Translations under genes and position numbers: made by a program
Shown: piece by piece, positions 48,311 through 56,415 of the stretch
Layout: each line of letters opens with the position of its first letter
Numbering within the stretch: the first letter of the stretch is position 1
Assembly: GCF_014230465.1 (NCBI RefSeq)
Contig: NZ_JAAXCY010000013.1
Location: 124,001 to 188,000, forward strand
DNA length: 64,000 nt
Source of the DNA: Pseudomonas cremoris
Lineage (GTDB): Bacteria; Pseudomonadota; Gammaproteobacteria; Pseudomonadales; Pseudomonadaceae
Direction of reading: 5' to 3'
The notes under the pieces: generated by a model
Database searches by the model: none
The model's input: the letters and a program-made list of their open reading frames with translations, nothing else
What the model was told of the DNA's origin: nothing

Positions 48311-50089
48311 ATGGCTGATTACAAAGCGCCGCTGCGTGATATGCGCTTCGTCCTCAATGAAGTGTTTGAGGTCGCCACGACTTGGGCCCAATTGCCGGCA
48401 TTGGCAGACACCGTTGACGCCGAAACCGTAGAGGCCATCCTCGAAGAAGCCGGCAAGGTCACCGCCAAGTCCATCGCCCCGATCAGTCGCGCTGGCGATG
48501 AACAGGGCTGCCGCTGGGAAGATACTGCCGTGTTTACCCCGGAGGGTTATCCACAGGCCTATAAAACCTACGCCGAGGGTGGCTGGGTGGGTGTAGGCGG
48601 TGATCCGGTATTTGGCGGCATGGGCATGCCCAAGGCGGTCTCGGCCCAGGTCGAGGAGATGATCAACTCCTCGAGTCTGGCCTTTGGGCTGTACCCGATG
48701 CTGACATCCGGCGCGTGCGTGTCGATCAACACGCACGCCAGTGAAGAACTCAAGGCCACGTACTTGCCGAAGATGTATTCCGGTGAGTGGGCCGGCTCCA
48801 TGTGCCTGACCGAGGCGCATGCCGGGACTGACCTGGGGATTATTCGGACCAAAGCCGAGCCTCAGGCGGACGGCTCCTACACGATCAGCGGCACCAAGAT
48901 CTTTATCACCGGCGGTGAACACGACCTTACCGAAAACATCATCCACCTGGTGCTGGCCAAGCTGCCGGATGCACCGGCGGGTCCCAAGGGTATTTCGCTG
49001 TTCCTGGTGCCCAAGTTCATGGTCAATGCCGACGGCAGCCTGGGCGCGCGCAACCTGGTGAGCTGTGGCTCCATCGAACACAAGATGGGTATCCAGGCGT
49101 CCGCGACCTGTGTGATGAACTTCGACGGGGCCGTGGGCTACCTGGTTGGCGAGCCCAACCGTGGCCTGGCGGCGATGTTCACCATGATGAACTACGAGCG
49201 TCTGGGCGTGGGTATCCAGGGTCTGGCATCGGGTGAGCGCTCTTACCAGAATGCTATTGAATATGCGCGTGACCGTCTGCAAAGCCGCTCCCCGTTGGGT
49301 GCCCAGGCGAAGGACAAAGTCGCCGACCCGATCATCGTGCACCCGGACGTGCGCCGTATGCTGCTGACCATGAAAGCGGCCAACGAAGGCGGTCGTGCGT
49401 TCTCCACTTACGTGGCCACTCAACTGGATATCGCCAAGTTCAGCGACGATGCCGCCGCCCGTGAGCGTGCGGATAACCTGGTGGCGCTGCTGACGCCGGT
49501 GGCCAAGGCGTTCTTGAGCGACTTGGGCCTGGAAACCACTGTGCTTGGCCAGCAAGTGTTCGGCGGCCACGGTTACATTCGCGAGTGGGGCCAGGAACAA
49601 CTGGTGCGTGACGTGCGCATCACCCAGATCTACGAAGGCACCAACGGCATCCAGGCGCTGGACCTGATGGGGCGCAAGATTGTTGGCAGTGGCGGTGCGT
49701 TCTACACGCTGTTTGCCGATGAGATCCGTAGTTTCATTGCAGCGTCTGGTGCTGAACTGGCCGAGTTCACCAAACCGCTGGGTGCGGCGGTGGATAACCT
49801 GGATGAACTGACTGCCTGGGTGCTGGACCGCGCCAAGACCAACCCGAATGAAATCGGCGCGGCTTCGGTGGAGTATCTGCATGCATTCGGATACATGGCC
49901 TACGCCTACATGTGGGCACGTATGGCCAAGGCGGCGTTGGGCAAAGAGGCCGAAGAAGACTTCTACGCCAGCAAGTTGGGCACCGCACGCTTCTACTTTG
50001 CGCGCCTGTTGCCACGTATTCACTCGCTGAGTGCGTCGGTAAAAGCCGGCAGCGAATCGCTGTTCTTGCTGGATGAAGCACTGTTTTGA
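48311..50089 (+). CDS. acyl-CoA dehydrogenase (FadE-type), copy 3
   Basis: This 592-residue third paralogue ([13 protein letters not shown]) has AGSMCLTEAHAGTDLG, GGHGYIREWGQEQLVRD and YEGTNGIQALDLMGRK. It is the most divergent of the three: EHGTPEQ becomes THASEE, and QGLPES becomes GMGMPKA. CGAGG before the ATG at 48311 sets the start. rsmY begins about 90 bases after its stop. Confidence 0.92.
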   Translation: MADYKAPLRDMRFVLNEVFEVATTWAQLPALADTVDAETVEAILEEAGKVTAKSIAPISRAGDEQGCRWEDTAVFTPEGYPQAYKTYAEGGWVGVGGDPVFGGMGMPKAVSAQVEEMINSSSLAFGLYPMLTSGACVSINTHASEELKATYLPKMYSGEWAGSMCLTEAHAGTDLGIIRTKAEPQADGSYTISGTKIFITGGEHDLTENIIHLVLAKLPDAPAGPKGISLFLVPKFMVNADGSLGARNLVSCGSIEHKMGIQASATCVMNFDGAVGYLVGEPNRGLAAMFTMMNYERLGVGIQGLASGERSYQNAIEYARDRLQSRSPLGAQAKDKVADPIIVHPDVRRMLLTMKAANEGGRAFSTYVATQLDIAKFSDDAAARERADNLVALLTPVAKAFLSDLGLETTVLGQQVFGGHGYIREWGQEQLVRDVRITQIYEGTNGIQALDLMGRKIVGSGGAFYTLFADEIRSFIAASGAELAEFTKPLGAAVDNLDELTAWVLDRAKTNPNEIGAASVEYLHAFGYMAYAYMWARMAKAALGKEAEEDFYASKLGTARFYFARLLPRIHSLSASVKAGSESLFLLDEALF

Positions 50090-50103
50090 AGGTGGGGAGG
50101 GCG

Positions 50104-50121
50104 TGTAAGCATTCTCTTACA
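50104..50121 (+). promoter_or_regulatory. GacA-binding upstream activating sequence
   Basis: TGTAAG-CATTCT-CTTACA is a perfect match to the GacA box TGTAAG-N6-CTTACA. Its centre is about 65 bases before the expected rsmY start, and a GATAAT -10 candidate lies at 50165-50170. Confidence 0.93.
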
Positions 50122-50177
50122 TGACGTGCTGCTATTCGTCCTCTATCGCCAAATTGGATCCACGGATAATCTACTTC

Positions 50178-50299
50178 ACATGGACGTCGCGCAGGAAGCG
50201 CAAAGCAACAACACGGACACGTAGGATTCTGCCAGGACGGCGGAGTGAAATGGATGTCAGGGAAACAGTCTGCAAAGCCCCGCTTCGGCGGGGTTTTCT
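50178..50299 (+). ncRNA. rsmY: small regulatory RNA RsmY
   Basis: This RNA of about 120 nt is activated by phosphorylated GacA and titrates RsmA/RsmE proteins. Eight GGA motifs (50182, 50194, 50215, 50224, 50235, 50242, 50252 and 50261) act as binding sites. The segment CGCAGGAAGCGCAAAGCAAC matches the 5' hairpin pattern of known RsmY. A CCCCGC-TTCG-GCGGGG terminator follows. Synteny with LysR and the class III aminotransferase (PA0528-PA0530 side of P. aeruginosa) identifies it as rsmY rather than rsmX or rsmZ. The exact 5' end is an estimate. Confidence 0.92.
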
Positions 50300-50302
50300 T
50301 TT
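50277..50302 (+). terminator. RsmY terminator
   Basis: Stem CCCCGC/GCGGGG with a TTCG tetraloop, followed by TTTTCTTTT. Confidence 0.95.
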
Positions 50303-50315
50303 GCCCGCGAAAAAG

Positions 50316-51215
50316 TCAGGCGCTGGCCAGCGGGGCATTCATCACGTCTTCCAGCAAGGTGCGCAGCAACGCCACCGTCGCCTGCTGACGCTGTACGTCG
50401 CGACACACCAGGCCTACTTTCAGCGGCACCCTCGGTTCACTCAAAGGTTTCCACAGCAGAGCCTTGCTGTTGTGCTCATCCTGGGAACGCCCTGGTAGCA
50501 CCGTCGCCAGCTTGGTGTGGGGCAGGCTGTCGAGAATCCCCACCATGGTATTGAGCTCCGCCTGTACTTGCGGGCGCCGCCCCAGGTTGGACAACTGTCC
50601 TTGCCAGATCTGCCTGACTTGGAACTCCTCGCCCAGTAGCAACATTGGCAACTCCGCCGCTTGTTTCAGCGAGACTTTCTTGAATTCCCGCAGGGGATGG
50701 TCTTCTGGGATTACCACCTTCAACTCGTCTTCGTACAGCAACACCCCATGCAGCCCTGGCTGACGTGGTGGCAGGTAGCTGATACCGATATCCAGCGAGC
50801 CGTTAAGCAAGCGCCGTTCAATCTCAAGCCCCGTCAATTCATAGATCTGCACCACTAAATGCGGCTGGGCCTTGCGCACGCGCTCCAGCATTTGCGGAAC
50901 AAGACTGGTGTGTACGGTTTGCAGCACGCCGATGGCCAAGGTGCGCATGGCCTGGCCCTTGAAGTTACGCAGGGCTTCGACGGCTTGCTGCATGCCATCG
51001 ATCAGTGGCAGGGCATGGTTGTACAACGTATGAGCCGCCAGCGTAGGCAGCAGGCGTTTGCTGCTGCGTTCGAACAGGCTGACGTCCAGGTTCTGCTCCA
51101 GTTGGCGAATCTGCTGTGACAGTGCGGGTTGAGAGATCGATAGACGCTCTGCAGCACGGCCGACGTGGCCCTCCTCATACACCGCGACGAAATAACGCAG
51201 TTGCTTGAAATCCAT
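50316..51215 (-). CDS. LysR-family transcriptional regulator
   Basis: This 299-residue protein has an N-terminal HTH (GHVGRAAERLSISQPALSQQIRQLE, about 16-40) and a C-terminal substrate-binding domain. It is divergent from the class III aminotransferase. ATAAG-N5-CTTAT at 51214-51228, just upstream of its ATG, is a candidate T-N11-A site for itself or the neighbour. The ligand is unknown. Confidence 0.9.
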   Translation of the reverse strand: MDFKQLRYFVAVYEEGHVGRAAERLSISQPALSQQIRQLEQNLDVSLFERSSKRLLPTLAAHTLYNHALPLIDGMQQAVEALRNFKGQAMRTLAIGVLQTVHTSLVPQMLERVRKAQPHLVVQIYELTGLEIERRLLNGSLDIGISYLPPRQPGLHGVLLYEDELKVVIPEDHPLREFKKVSLKQAAELPMLLLGEEFQVRQIWQGQLSNLGRRPQVQAELNTMVGILDSLPHTKLATVLPGRSQDEHNSKALLWKPLSEPRVPLKVGLVCRDVQRQQATVALLRTLLEDVMNAPLASA

Positions 51216-51424
51216 AAGGTTTACTTATCGAAAAAGCTGGAAAATCGAAATGGCCGACGGCCCCCGAGACGCCTAGTCTAGCGCCTATTCGCAGGGCTTA
51301 CAGGGCCGGATCGGGCAATGAACAGCGTTTATCTTGATAGCGTTTACATAGGTAAGGCAAAAAACCTCAAGGCAGCATCGGCCTGTCGCACCGACCAAGG
51401 TCCGGTTGCTATTGGAGGTGAGCT

Positions 51425-52693
51425 GTGAATCTGTTCAATATGCGCCGCCCGGCGCCAAGCCTGGATGACCTGATTCTGGATGAGTCACGCGACGATGCAT
51501 CGAGCGATTCGCTGATGACCACAGTGGCGCGGCCCGCTCAAGTCTTCGTACGCGGCCAGGGTTCCTGGTTATGGGACAGCGACGACCGTGCCTACCTGGA
51601 TTTCAGCCAGGGCAACGCTGCCAACAGCCTCGGCCACAGCCCGCAGGTGTTGATCAAAGCCTTGACCGACCAGACTCATGCGCTGATCAACCCAGGCAGC
51701 GGCCTGCATAACCGTGCCCAACTCAACCTCGCCGAGCGCCTGTGCCACCGCACCGGCAGCGACCAGGCCTACCTGCTCAACAGTGGCGCGGAAGCCGTTG
51801 AAGCGGCGATCAAGCTAGCGCGCAAATGGGGCCAACTGCATCGCGGCGGGGCCCACCGCATCATCAGCGCCAGCGCCGGTTGCCATGGCCGCAGTTTTGC
51901 GGCGATGTCTGCGTCGGCGGGCGGCCCGCAAAATCGTTTTGAACCGCAATTGCCGGGCTTCAGCCACGTGCCCTTCAATGATCTGCCAGCCCTGCACGCC
52001 GCAGTCGATGCGCAAACCGTCGCCATCCTGCTCGAGCCGATCCAGGGCGAAGCCGGCGTCATCCCGGCGACCGAGCACTACCTCAAAGGTGTGGAACGGC
52101 TGTGCCGCGAACTGGGCATCCTGCTGATCCTCGACGAAGTCCAAACCGGCATTGGCCGTTGCGGCACCTTGCTTGCCGAACAGCACTACGGCATACGCGC
52201 CGACATCATCACCCTCGGCAAAGGCCTCGGCGGCGGCGTGCCGCTGGCGGCGCTGCTGGCGCGTGGCAAAGCCTGCTGTTTTGAAGTGGGCGAGTTGGAA
52301 GGTACCCACCACGGTAATGCGCTGATGGCGTCGGCTGGGCTGGCGGTGATCGATAGCGTCCTGGAGCACGGCTTTCTTGAGCATGTGCGTGAATCGGGCC
52401 TCTACCTGGCCGAGGGCCTCGCCCGTCTGGCGTACCGCTACGACCACGGCCAACTGCGCGGCCACGGCCTGATCTGGGGGCTGACGTTGTCGGATGATTC
52501 TGCCGATGCGGTGGTAAAAGCGGCGCTGCACGAAGGCCTTATCCTCAATGCCCCGCAAACCAACTGCCTGCGCTTCACGCCGGCGCTGACGGTGAGCAAA
52601 AGCAATATCGACGAAATGCTCCTGCGCCTGGCGCGTGCCTTCTCTCGCGTGCGCACCGCACAACTGCAATGCCGCAAGGGCATTGCTGTTTAA
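51425..52693 (+). CDS. class III PLP aminotransferase
   Basis: This 422-residue enzyme has LNSGAEAVEAAIKLAR, the ILDEVQTGIGR motif and PLP lysine in TLGKGLGGG. It transfers an amino group from an omega-amino compound or ornithine-type donor; the substrate cannot be fixed from sequence. GGAGG lies eight bases before its GTG start at 51425. It is divergent from the LysR gene, its likely regulator. A terminator follows. Confidence 0.87.
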   Translation: MNLFNMRRPAPSLDDLILDESRDDASSDSLMTTVARPAQVFVRGQGSWLWDSDDRAYLDFSQGNAANSLGHSPQVLIKALTDQTHALINPGSGLHNRAQLNLAERLCHRTGSDQAYLLNSGAEAVEAAIKLARKWGQLHRGGAHRIISASAGCHGRSFAAMSASAGGPQNRFEPQLPGFSHVPFNDLPALHAAVDAQTVAILLEPIQGEAGVIPATEHYLKGVERLCRELGILLILDEVQTGIGRCGTLLAEQHYGIRADIITLGKGLGGGVPLAALLARGKACCFEVGELEGTHHGNALMASAGLAVIDSVLEHGFLEHVRESGLYLAEGLARLAYRYDHGQLRGHGLIWGLTLSDDSADAVVKAALHEGLILNAPQTNCLRFTPALTVSKSNIDEMLLRLARAFSRVRTAQLQCRKGIAV

Positions 52694-52728
52694 ACCTTAT
52701 TTCCTGAACCGTCTCGCGGTCTACGCGG

Positions 52729-52767
52729 CGCCTCCGGCCTGATTCTTTTGGCTGGGGGCGTTTTTTT
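52729..52767 (+). terminator. terminator after the aminotransferase
   Basis: CGCCTCCGGCC/GGCTGGGGGCG forms an 11-bp stem with two G-U pairs, followed by seven Ts. Confidence 0.75.
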
Positions 52768-52875
52768 GCGGTGTAGTTAAAGATGGCCCTACGCCAGATC
52801 CCACTGAACCCTCACGAACGCCCAAGGTCGATTAGCTACACGGCTCACACGAGCCGATTTTTTGGAGCTGACCCC

Positions 52876-53034
52876 ATGGATTTCATTCGTATCATCATCG
52901 CCATTCTGTTGCCGCCACTGGGTGTGTTCCTGCAAGTGGGCTTCGCCGGCGCGTTCTGGCTGAATATCCTGCTGACTCTGTGCGGCTACATCCCAGGCAT
53001 CGTGCACGCGGTGTACATCATCGCCAAGCGCTAA
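52876..53034 (+). CDS. YqaE/Pmp3 family membrane peptide
   Basis: This 52-residue peptide has two hydrophobic helices with the family pattern LPPLGVFLQVG and ILLTLCGYIPGIVHAVYII. Such peptides are stress- or salt-related membrane proteins. GGAG eight bases before the ATG fixes the start; the longer frame is rejected. Confidence 0.92.
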   Translation: MDFIRIIIAILLPPLGVFLQVGFAGAFWLNILLTLCGYIPGIVHAVYIIAKR

Positions 53035-53039
53035 GGCGG

Positions 53040-54191
53040 TCAGCCTTTTGCAATGAGCCGTGAGTTGCGCTCGTTGCGAAAGGCCAACTGCTCGATGGTC
53101 TGGGTGGCGTGTTCGGCTTCTTCCCGCGCTTGAAGGATGATGCCGTGCTGCTCGGACTTGCTGCACACCGGGTCGGCATTGCTTGCATCTCCCGTGAGCA
53201 TGAAGGCCTGGCAACGGCAGCCGCCGAAATCCTTTTCTTTTTCATCGCATGAACGGCACGGCTCGGGCATCCAGTCGTAGCCGCGAAAGCGGTTGAAGCC
53301 AAACGAGTCGTACCAGATGTGCTGCATGCTGTGGTCGCGCACGTTGGGAAATTGCACCGGCATCTGTCGGGCGCCATGACAGGGCAGGGCGGTGCCGTCC
53401 GGTGTGACCGTCAGAAAGATACTGCCCCAGCCGTTCATACAGGCTTTCGGGCGCTCTTCGTAGTAGTCCGGGGTGACGAAGATCAGCTTGCACGGGTGGC
53501 CTTTGGCTTCAAGCTTGGCGCGGTATTCATTGGTGATGCGTTCTGCGCGCACCAGTTGCTCTTGGGTCGGCAATAACCCCACGCGATTGAGCTGCGCCCA
53601 GCCGTAGAACTGGCAGGTGGCGAGCTCGACGAAGTCTGCCTCCAATGCAATACACAACTCGATGATGCGGTCGATCTTGTCGATGTTGTGCCGATGAGTC
53701 ACGAAGTTCAGCACCATCGGATAGCCGTGGGCTTTGACTGCGCGAGCCATTTCCAACTTTTGCGCAAAGGCTTTTTTCGAGCCGGCCAGCAGGTTGTTCA
53801 CCTGTTCGTCGCTGGCCTGGAAGCTGATCTGGATGTGATCCAGGCCGGCCTTCTTGAAGTCGCTGATCTTCTGTTCGGTCAGGCCGATGCCAGAAGTGAT
53901 CAGGTTGGTATAGAACCCCAGCTTGCGGGCCTCGGCGATGAGTTCGGCAAGATCCTGGCGCACCAAGGGCTCGCCGCCGGAAAAGCCCAGCTGCGCGGCG
54001 CCCATTTCCCGCGCCTCGCGAAAAACCTTGAACCACTGCTCGGTGCTTAGCTCTTTGCCCTGCTCGGCAAAATCCAACGGATTGGAGCAATAAGGGCACT
54101 GCAGCGGGCAGCGATAGGTCAGCTCGGCCAGCAGCCACAGCGGCAGACCGATAGCGGGTTTCTCAGGCAAGGGTAATCCAGTGCTCTGCAC
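53040..54191 (-). CDS. pqqE: PQQ biosynthesis radical SAM protein PqqE
   Basis: This 383-residue enzyme links Glu16 and Tyr20 of PqqA. Radical-SAM cysteines 28, 32 and 35 (CPLQCPYC) and a C-terminal SPASM cluster ([16 protein letters not shown]) are visible. The start is GTG at 54191 with GGAGG six bases upstream, inside the end of pqqD. It is the last pqq gene here. Confidence 0.95.
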   Translation of the reverse strand: MQSTGLPLPEKPAIGLPLWLLAELTYRCPLQCPYCSNPLDFAEQGKELSTEQWFKVFREAREMGAAQLGFSGGEPLVRQDLAELIAEARKLGFYTNLITSGIGLTEQKISDFKKAGLDHIQISFQASDEQVNNLLAGSKKAFAQKLEMARAVKAHGYPMVLNFVTHRHNIDKIDRIIELCIALEADFVELATCQFYGWAQLNRVGLLPTQEQLVRAERITNEYRAKLEAKGHPCKLIFVTPDYYEERPKACMNGWGSIFLTVTPDGTALPCHGARQMPVQFPNVRDHSMQHIWYDSFGFNRFRGYDWMPEPCRSCDEKEKDFGGCRCQAFMLTGDASNADPVCSKSEQHGIILQAREEAEHATQTIEQLAFRNERNSRLIAKG

Positions 54192-54438
54192 GGGCGACCT
54201 CCATGAATTGCTCGATGTCGTCACCGAGTTCAGGCACGCCGGGAAATTGTTTATCCAGCTCGGCAATGATCGCGGCCACATCGCGCTCGCCGTCGATCAA
54301 GCCACCGATCAACGCGGCACTGTCGTTGAGCTTGATCATGCCTTCGGGGTAGAGCAGCACATGGCCTTTTTGCGCGGGCTCGTACTGGTAGCGATAGCCC
54401 TGGCGCCAGGTGGGTTTCTTGCTGCGATCAAAGCTCAT
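54163..54438 (-). CDS. pqqD: PqqD peptide chaperone
   Basis: This 91-residue protein binds PqqA and delivers it to PqqE. The [21 protein letters not shown] core is characteristic. It overlaps pqqC by four bases and pqqE by 29. Confidence 0.95.
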   Translation of the reverse strand: MSFDRSKKPTWRQGYRYQYEPAQKGHVLLYPEGMIKLNDSAALIGGLIDGERDVAAIIAELDKQFPGVPELGDDIEQFMEVARAEHWITLA

Positions 54439-55187
54439 AGGGTGATCCCTTTATGCCACGCCCGCTGGTCGGTCACGCTGTGATACGGCGGGCGTTTCAG
54501 TTCGTAGGCCATGCTCATGGCATCCAGCATGCTCCACAAAATATCCAGTTTGAACTGGAGAATTTCCAGCATGCGCTCCTGGCCTTCGCGAGTGGTGTAG
54601 TGCTGCAGCGTGATCGCCAAACCGTGCTCTACATCGCGCCGGGCCTGGCCCAGGCGAGTACGGAAATACTCGTAGCCGGTAGGGTCGATCCACGGGTAAT
54701 GCTGCGGCCAGCTGTCGAGGCGCGATTGGTGGATCTGCGGCGCGAACAGCTCGGTCAGCGAGCTGCTGGCGGCTTCCTGCCAGCTGGCGCGACGGGCGAA
54801 GTTGACGTAGGCATCCACCGCAAAACGCACGCCGGGCAGTACCAGTTCCTGGGAGCGCAGTTGGTCTGGGTCGAGGCCGACGGCCTGCCCCAGGCGCAGC
54901 CAGGCTTCGATGCCGCCGTCTTCACCCGGTGCGCCATCGTGGTCGAGCAGGCGCTGGATCCACTCGCGGCGAATTTCGCGGTCCGGGCAGTTGGCCAAGA
55001 TCGCGGCATCTTTGAGTGGGATGTTCACCTGGTAGTAGAAGCGGTTGGCAACCCAGCCCTGGATCTGCTCGCGGCTGGCGCGACCTTCGTACATCGCCAC
55101 GTGGTACGGGTGATGGATATGGTAGAAGGCGCCTTTGGCCCGCAGGGCGGCTTCGAATTCAGCGGTGGTCAACGGCGTGTCAGTCAT
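54435..55187 (-). CDS. pqqC: pyrroloquinoline-quinone synthase PqqC
   Basis: This 250-residue helical oxidase performs the last ring closure and eight-electron oxidation to [17 protein letters not shown] (near 21-34) and the [21 protein letters not shown] region are conserved. The ATG at 55187 has AGGAG eight bases upstream; a GTG at 55196 is less likely. Confidence 0.95.
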   Translation of the reverse strand: MTDTPLTTAEFEAALRAKGAFYHIHHPYHVAMYEGRASREQIQGWVANRFYYQVNIPLKDAAILANCPDREIRREWIQRLLDHDGAPGEDGGIEAWLRLGQAVGLDPDQLRSQELVLPGVRFAVDAYVNFARRASWQEAASSSLTELFAPQIHQSRLDSWPQHYPWIDPTGYEYFRTRLGQARRDVEHGLAITLQHYTTREGQERMLEILQFKLDILWSMLDAMSMAYELKRPPYHSVTDQRAWHKGITL

Positions 55188-55198
55188 TTCGATCACTC

Positions 55199-56110
55199 CT
55201 ACAATTCAATACTCATGCCGTCGTAAGCCACTTCGACATTGCGCCGCACCAGTTCCGCTCGCTCGGGGGAGTCTTCATCGAGGATCGGGTTGGTGTTGTT
55301 GATGTGGATAAGCACCTTGCGCTGCTCGGGCAATTGCTCCAGCACTTCCAGCATGCCGCCGGGGCCATTCTGCGCCAGGTGGCCCATTTCACGACCGGTA
55401 CGGGTGCCGACGCCACGGCGCTGCATTTCATCGTCGTCCCACATCGTGCCGTCCACCAGCAGGCAATCGCTGCCCGCCATGATCTCCAGCAGCGGCGCAT
55501 CGACTTTGCCCAGGCCTGGGGCGTAGAACAGTTTGCCGCCGGTGCGCAGGTCTTCGACGATCAGGCCGATGTTGTCGCCGGGGTGTGGGTCGAAGCGGTG
55601 CGGCGAGTAGGGTGGTGCGGCGCTGCGCAGCGGCAGCGGGGTGAAACGCAGGTTGGGGCACGCCGGGATGGTGAAGCTTGTATCCAGCTCGATGCGGTTC
55701 CATGCCAGGCCGCCGTTCCAGTGGGTGAGCATGGTGAACAGCGGGAAACCGGTGCTGAGGTCTTCGTGGACCATGTCAGTGCACCACACCTGGTGTGGAC
55801 AACCTTCACGCAGGCTCAACAGGCCGGTGGTGTGGTCGATCTGGCTGTCCATCAGGATGATCGCGCTGATGCCGGTATCGCGCAGCGCACGGCCTGGCTG
55901 CATCGGCGCAAAGCTTTGCAGTTGCGCGCGGATATCCGGCGAGGCATTGCACAGCACCCAGTTCACGCCATCGTCGGAGATTGCGATGGAAGACTGGGTA
56001 CGCGCGTGGGCGCGTAGGCTGCCGTCGCGAAAACCTGCGCAGTTCACGCAGTTGCAGTTCCACTGCGGGAAACCACCGCCAGCGGCGGAACCTAGAATCT
56101 GGACAAACAT
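55199..56110 (-). CDS. pqqB: PqqB metallo-hydrolase
   Basis: This 303-residue metallo-beta-lactamase-fold protein, [21 protein letters not shown] at its start, acts in a hydroxylation step on the tyrosine-derived part of the precursor. GGAG six bases before the ATG sets the start. It is preceded by a hairpin that separates it from pqqA. Confidence 0.95.
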   Translation of the reverse strand: MFVQILGSAAGGGFPQWNCNCVNCAGFRDGSLRAHARTQSSIAISDDGVNWVLCNASPDIRAQLQSFAPMQPGRALRDTGISAIILMDSQIDHTTGLLSLREGCPHQVWCTDMVHEDLSTGFPLFTMLTHWNGGLAWNRIELDTSFTIPACPNLRFTPLPLRSAAPPYSPHRFDPHPGDNIGLIVEDLRTGGKLFYAPGLGKVDAPLLEIMAGSDCLLVDGTMWDDDEMQRRGVGTRTGREMGHLAQNGPGGMLEVLEQLPEQRKVLIHINNTNPILDEDSPERAELVRRNVEVAYDGMSIEL

Positions 56111-56136
56111 GGCAGCTCCATCAAGCAACGCTCAAA

Positions 56137-56165
56137 ACAAAAACGCCCCGGGCGTACCGAGGCGT
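56137..56165 (-). terminator. attenuator hairpin between pqqA and pqqB
   Basis: On the minus strand CGCCTCGG pairs with CCGGGGCG around a 5-base loop and is followed by five Us. It can end most transcripts after pqqA. Confidence 0.8.
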
Positions 56166-56181
56166 TGTATTACCCAGCGGA

Positions 56182-56256
56182 TCAGCGGCTGGCGAAGTAC
56201 ATGGTGACTTCGAAACCGATACGCAGATCAGTGTAAGCAGGTTTGGACCAGGTCAT
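56182..56256 (-). CDS. pqqA: PQQ precursor peptide PqqA
   Basis: The 24-residue peptide [14 protein letters not shown]...MYFASR contains Glu16 and Tyr20 in the EVTMY motif, the two residues fused to form PQQ. AGGAG lies before the ATG. It is too short for usual ORF calling. The attenuator after it should give more pqqA than pqqBCDE message, matching its role as a consumed substrate. Confidence 0.97.
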   Translation of the reverse strand: MTWSKPAYTDLRIGFEVTMYFASR

Positions 56257-56415
56257 ATTCTTACTCCTACCAAGGGATGGGACTTTCACTACCAAGTAAT
56301 ACATATAGTCCATCTCCAATCGGAGATGTTCAGCTGTGTGCGTAGGAATAATACTCAGATCTACTCAAGTTAGCGCTGTCTCGATGGAAAAAGCCTGTTG
56401 CAGGGTTGGCAATGA

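Noticed and set aside
50121..50498. 125-residue ORF across the rsmY region
   Set aside because: Its start lies in the GacA box, it runs through the terminator into the LysR gene in antisense, and it has no ribosome-binding site; the RNA gene explains the DNA better.
53034..53040. Possible pqqM/pqqG peptidase after pqqE
   Set aside because: After pqqE on the minus strand comes only the YqaE gene on the opposite strand, so no further pqq gene is present here.
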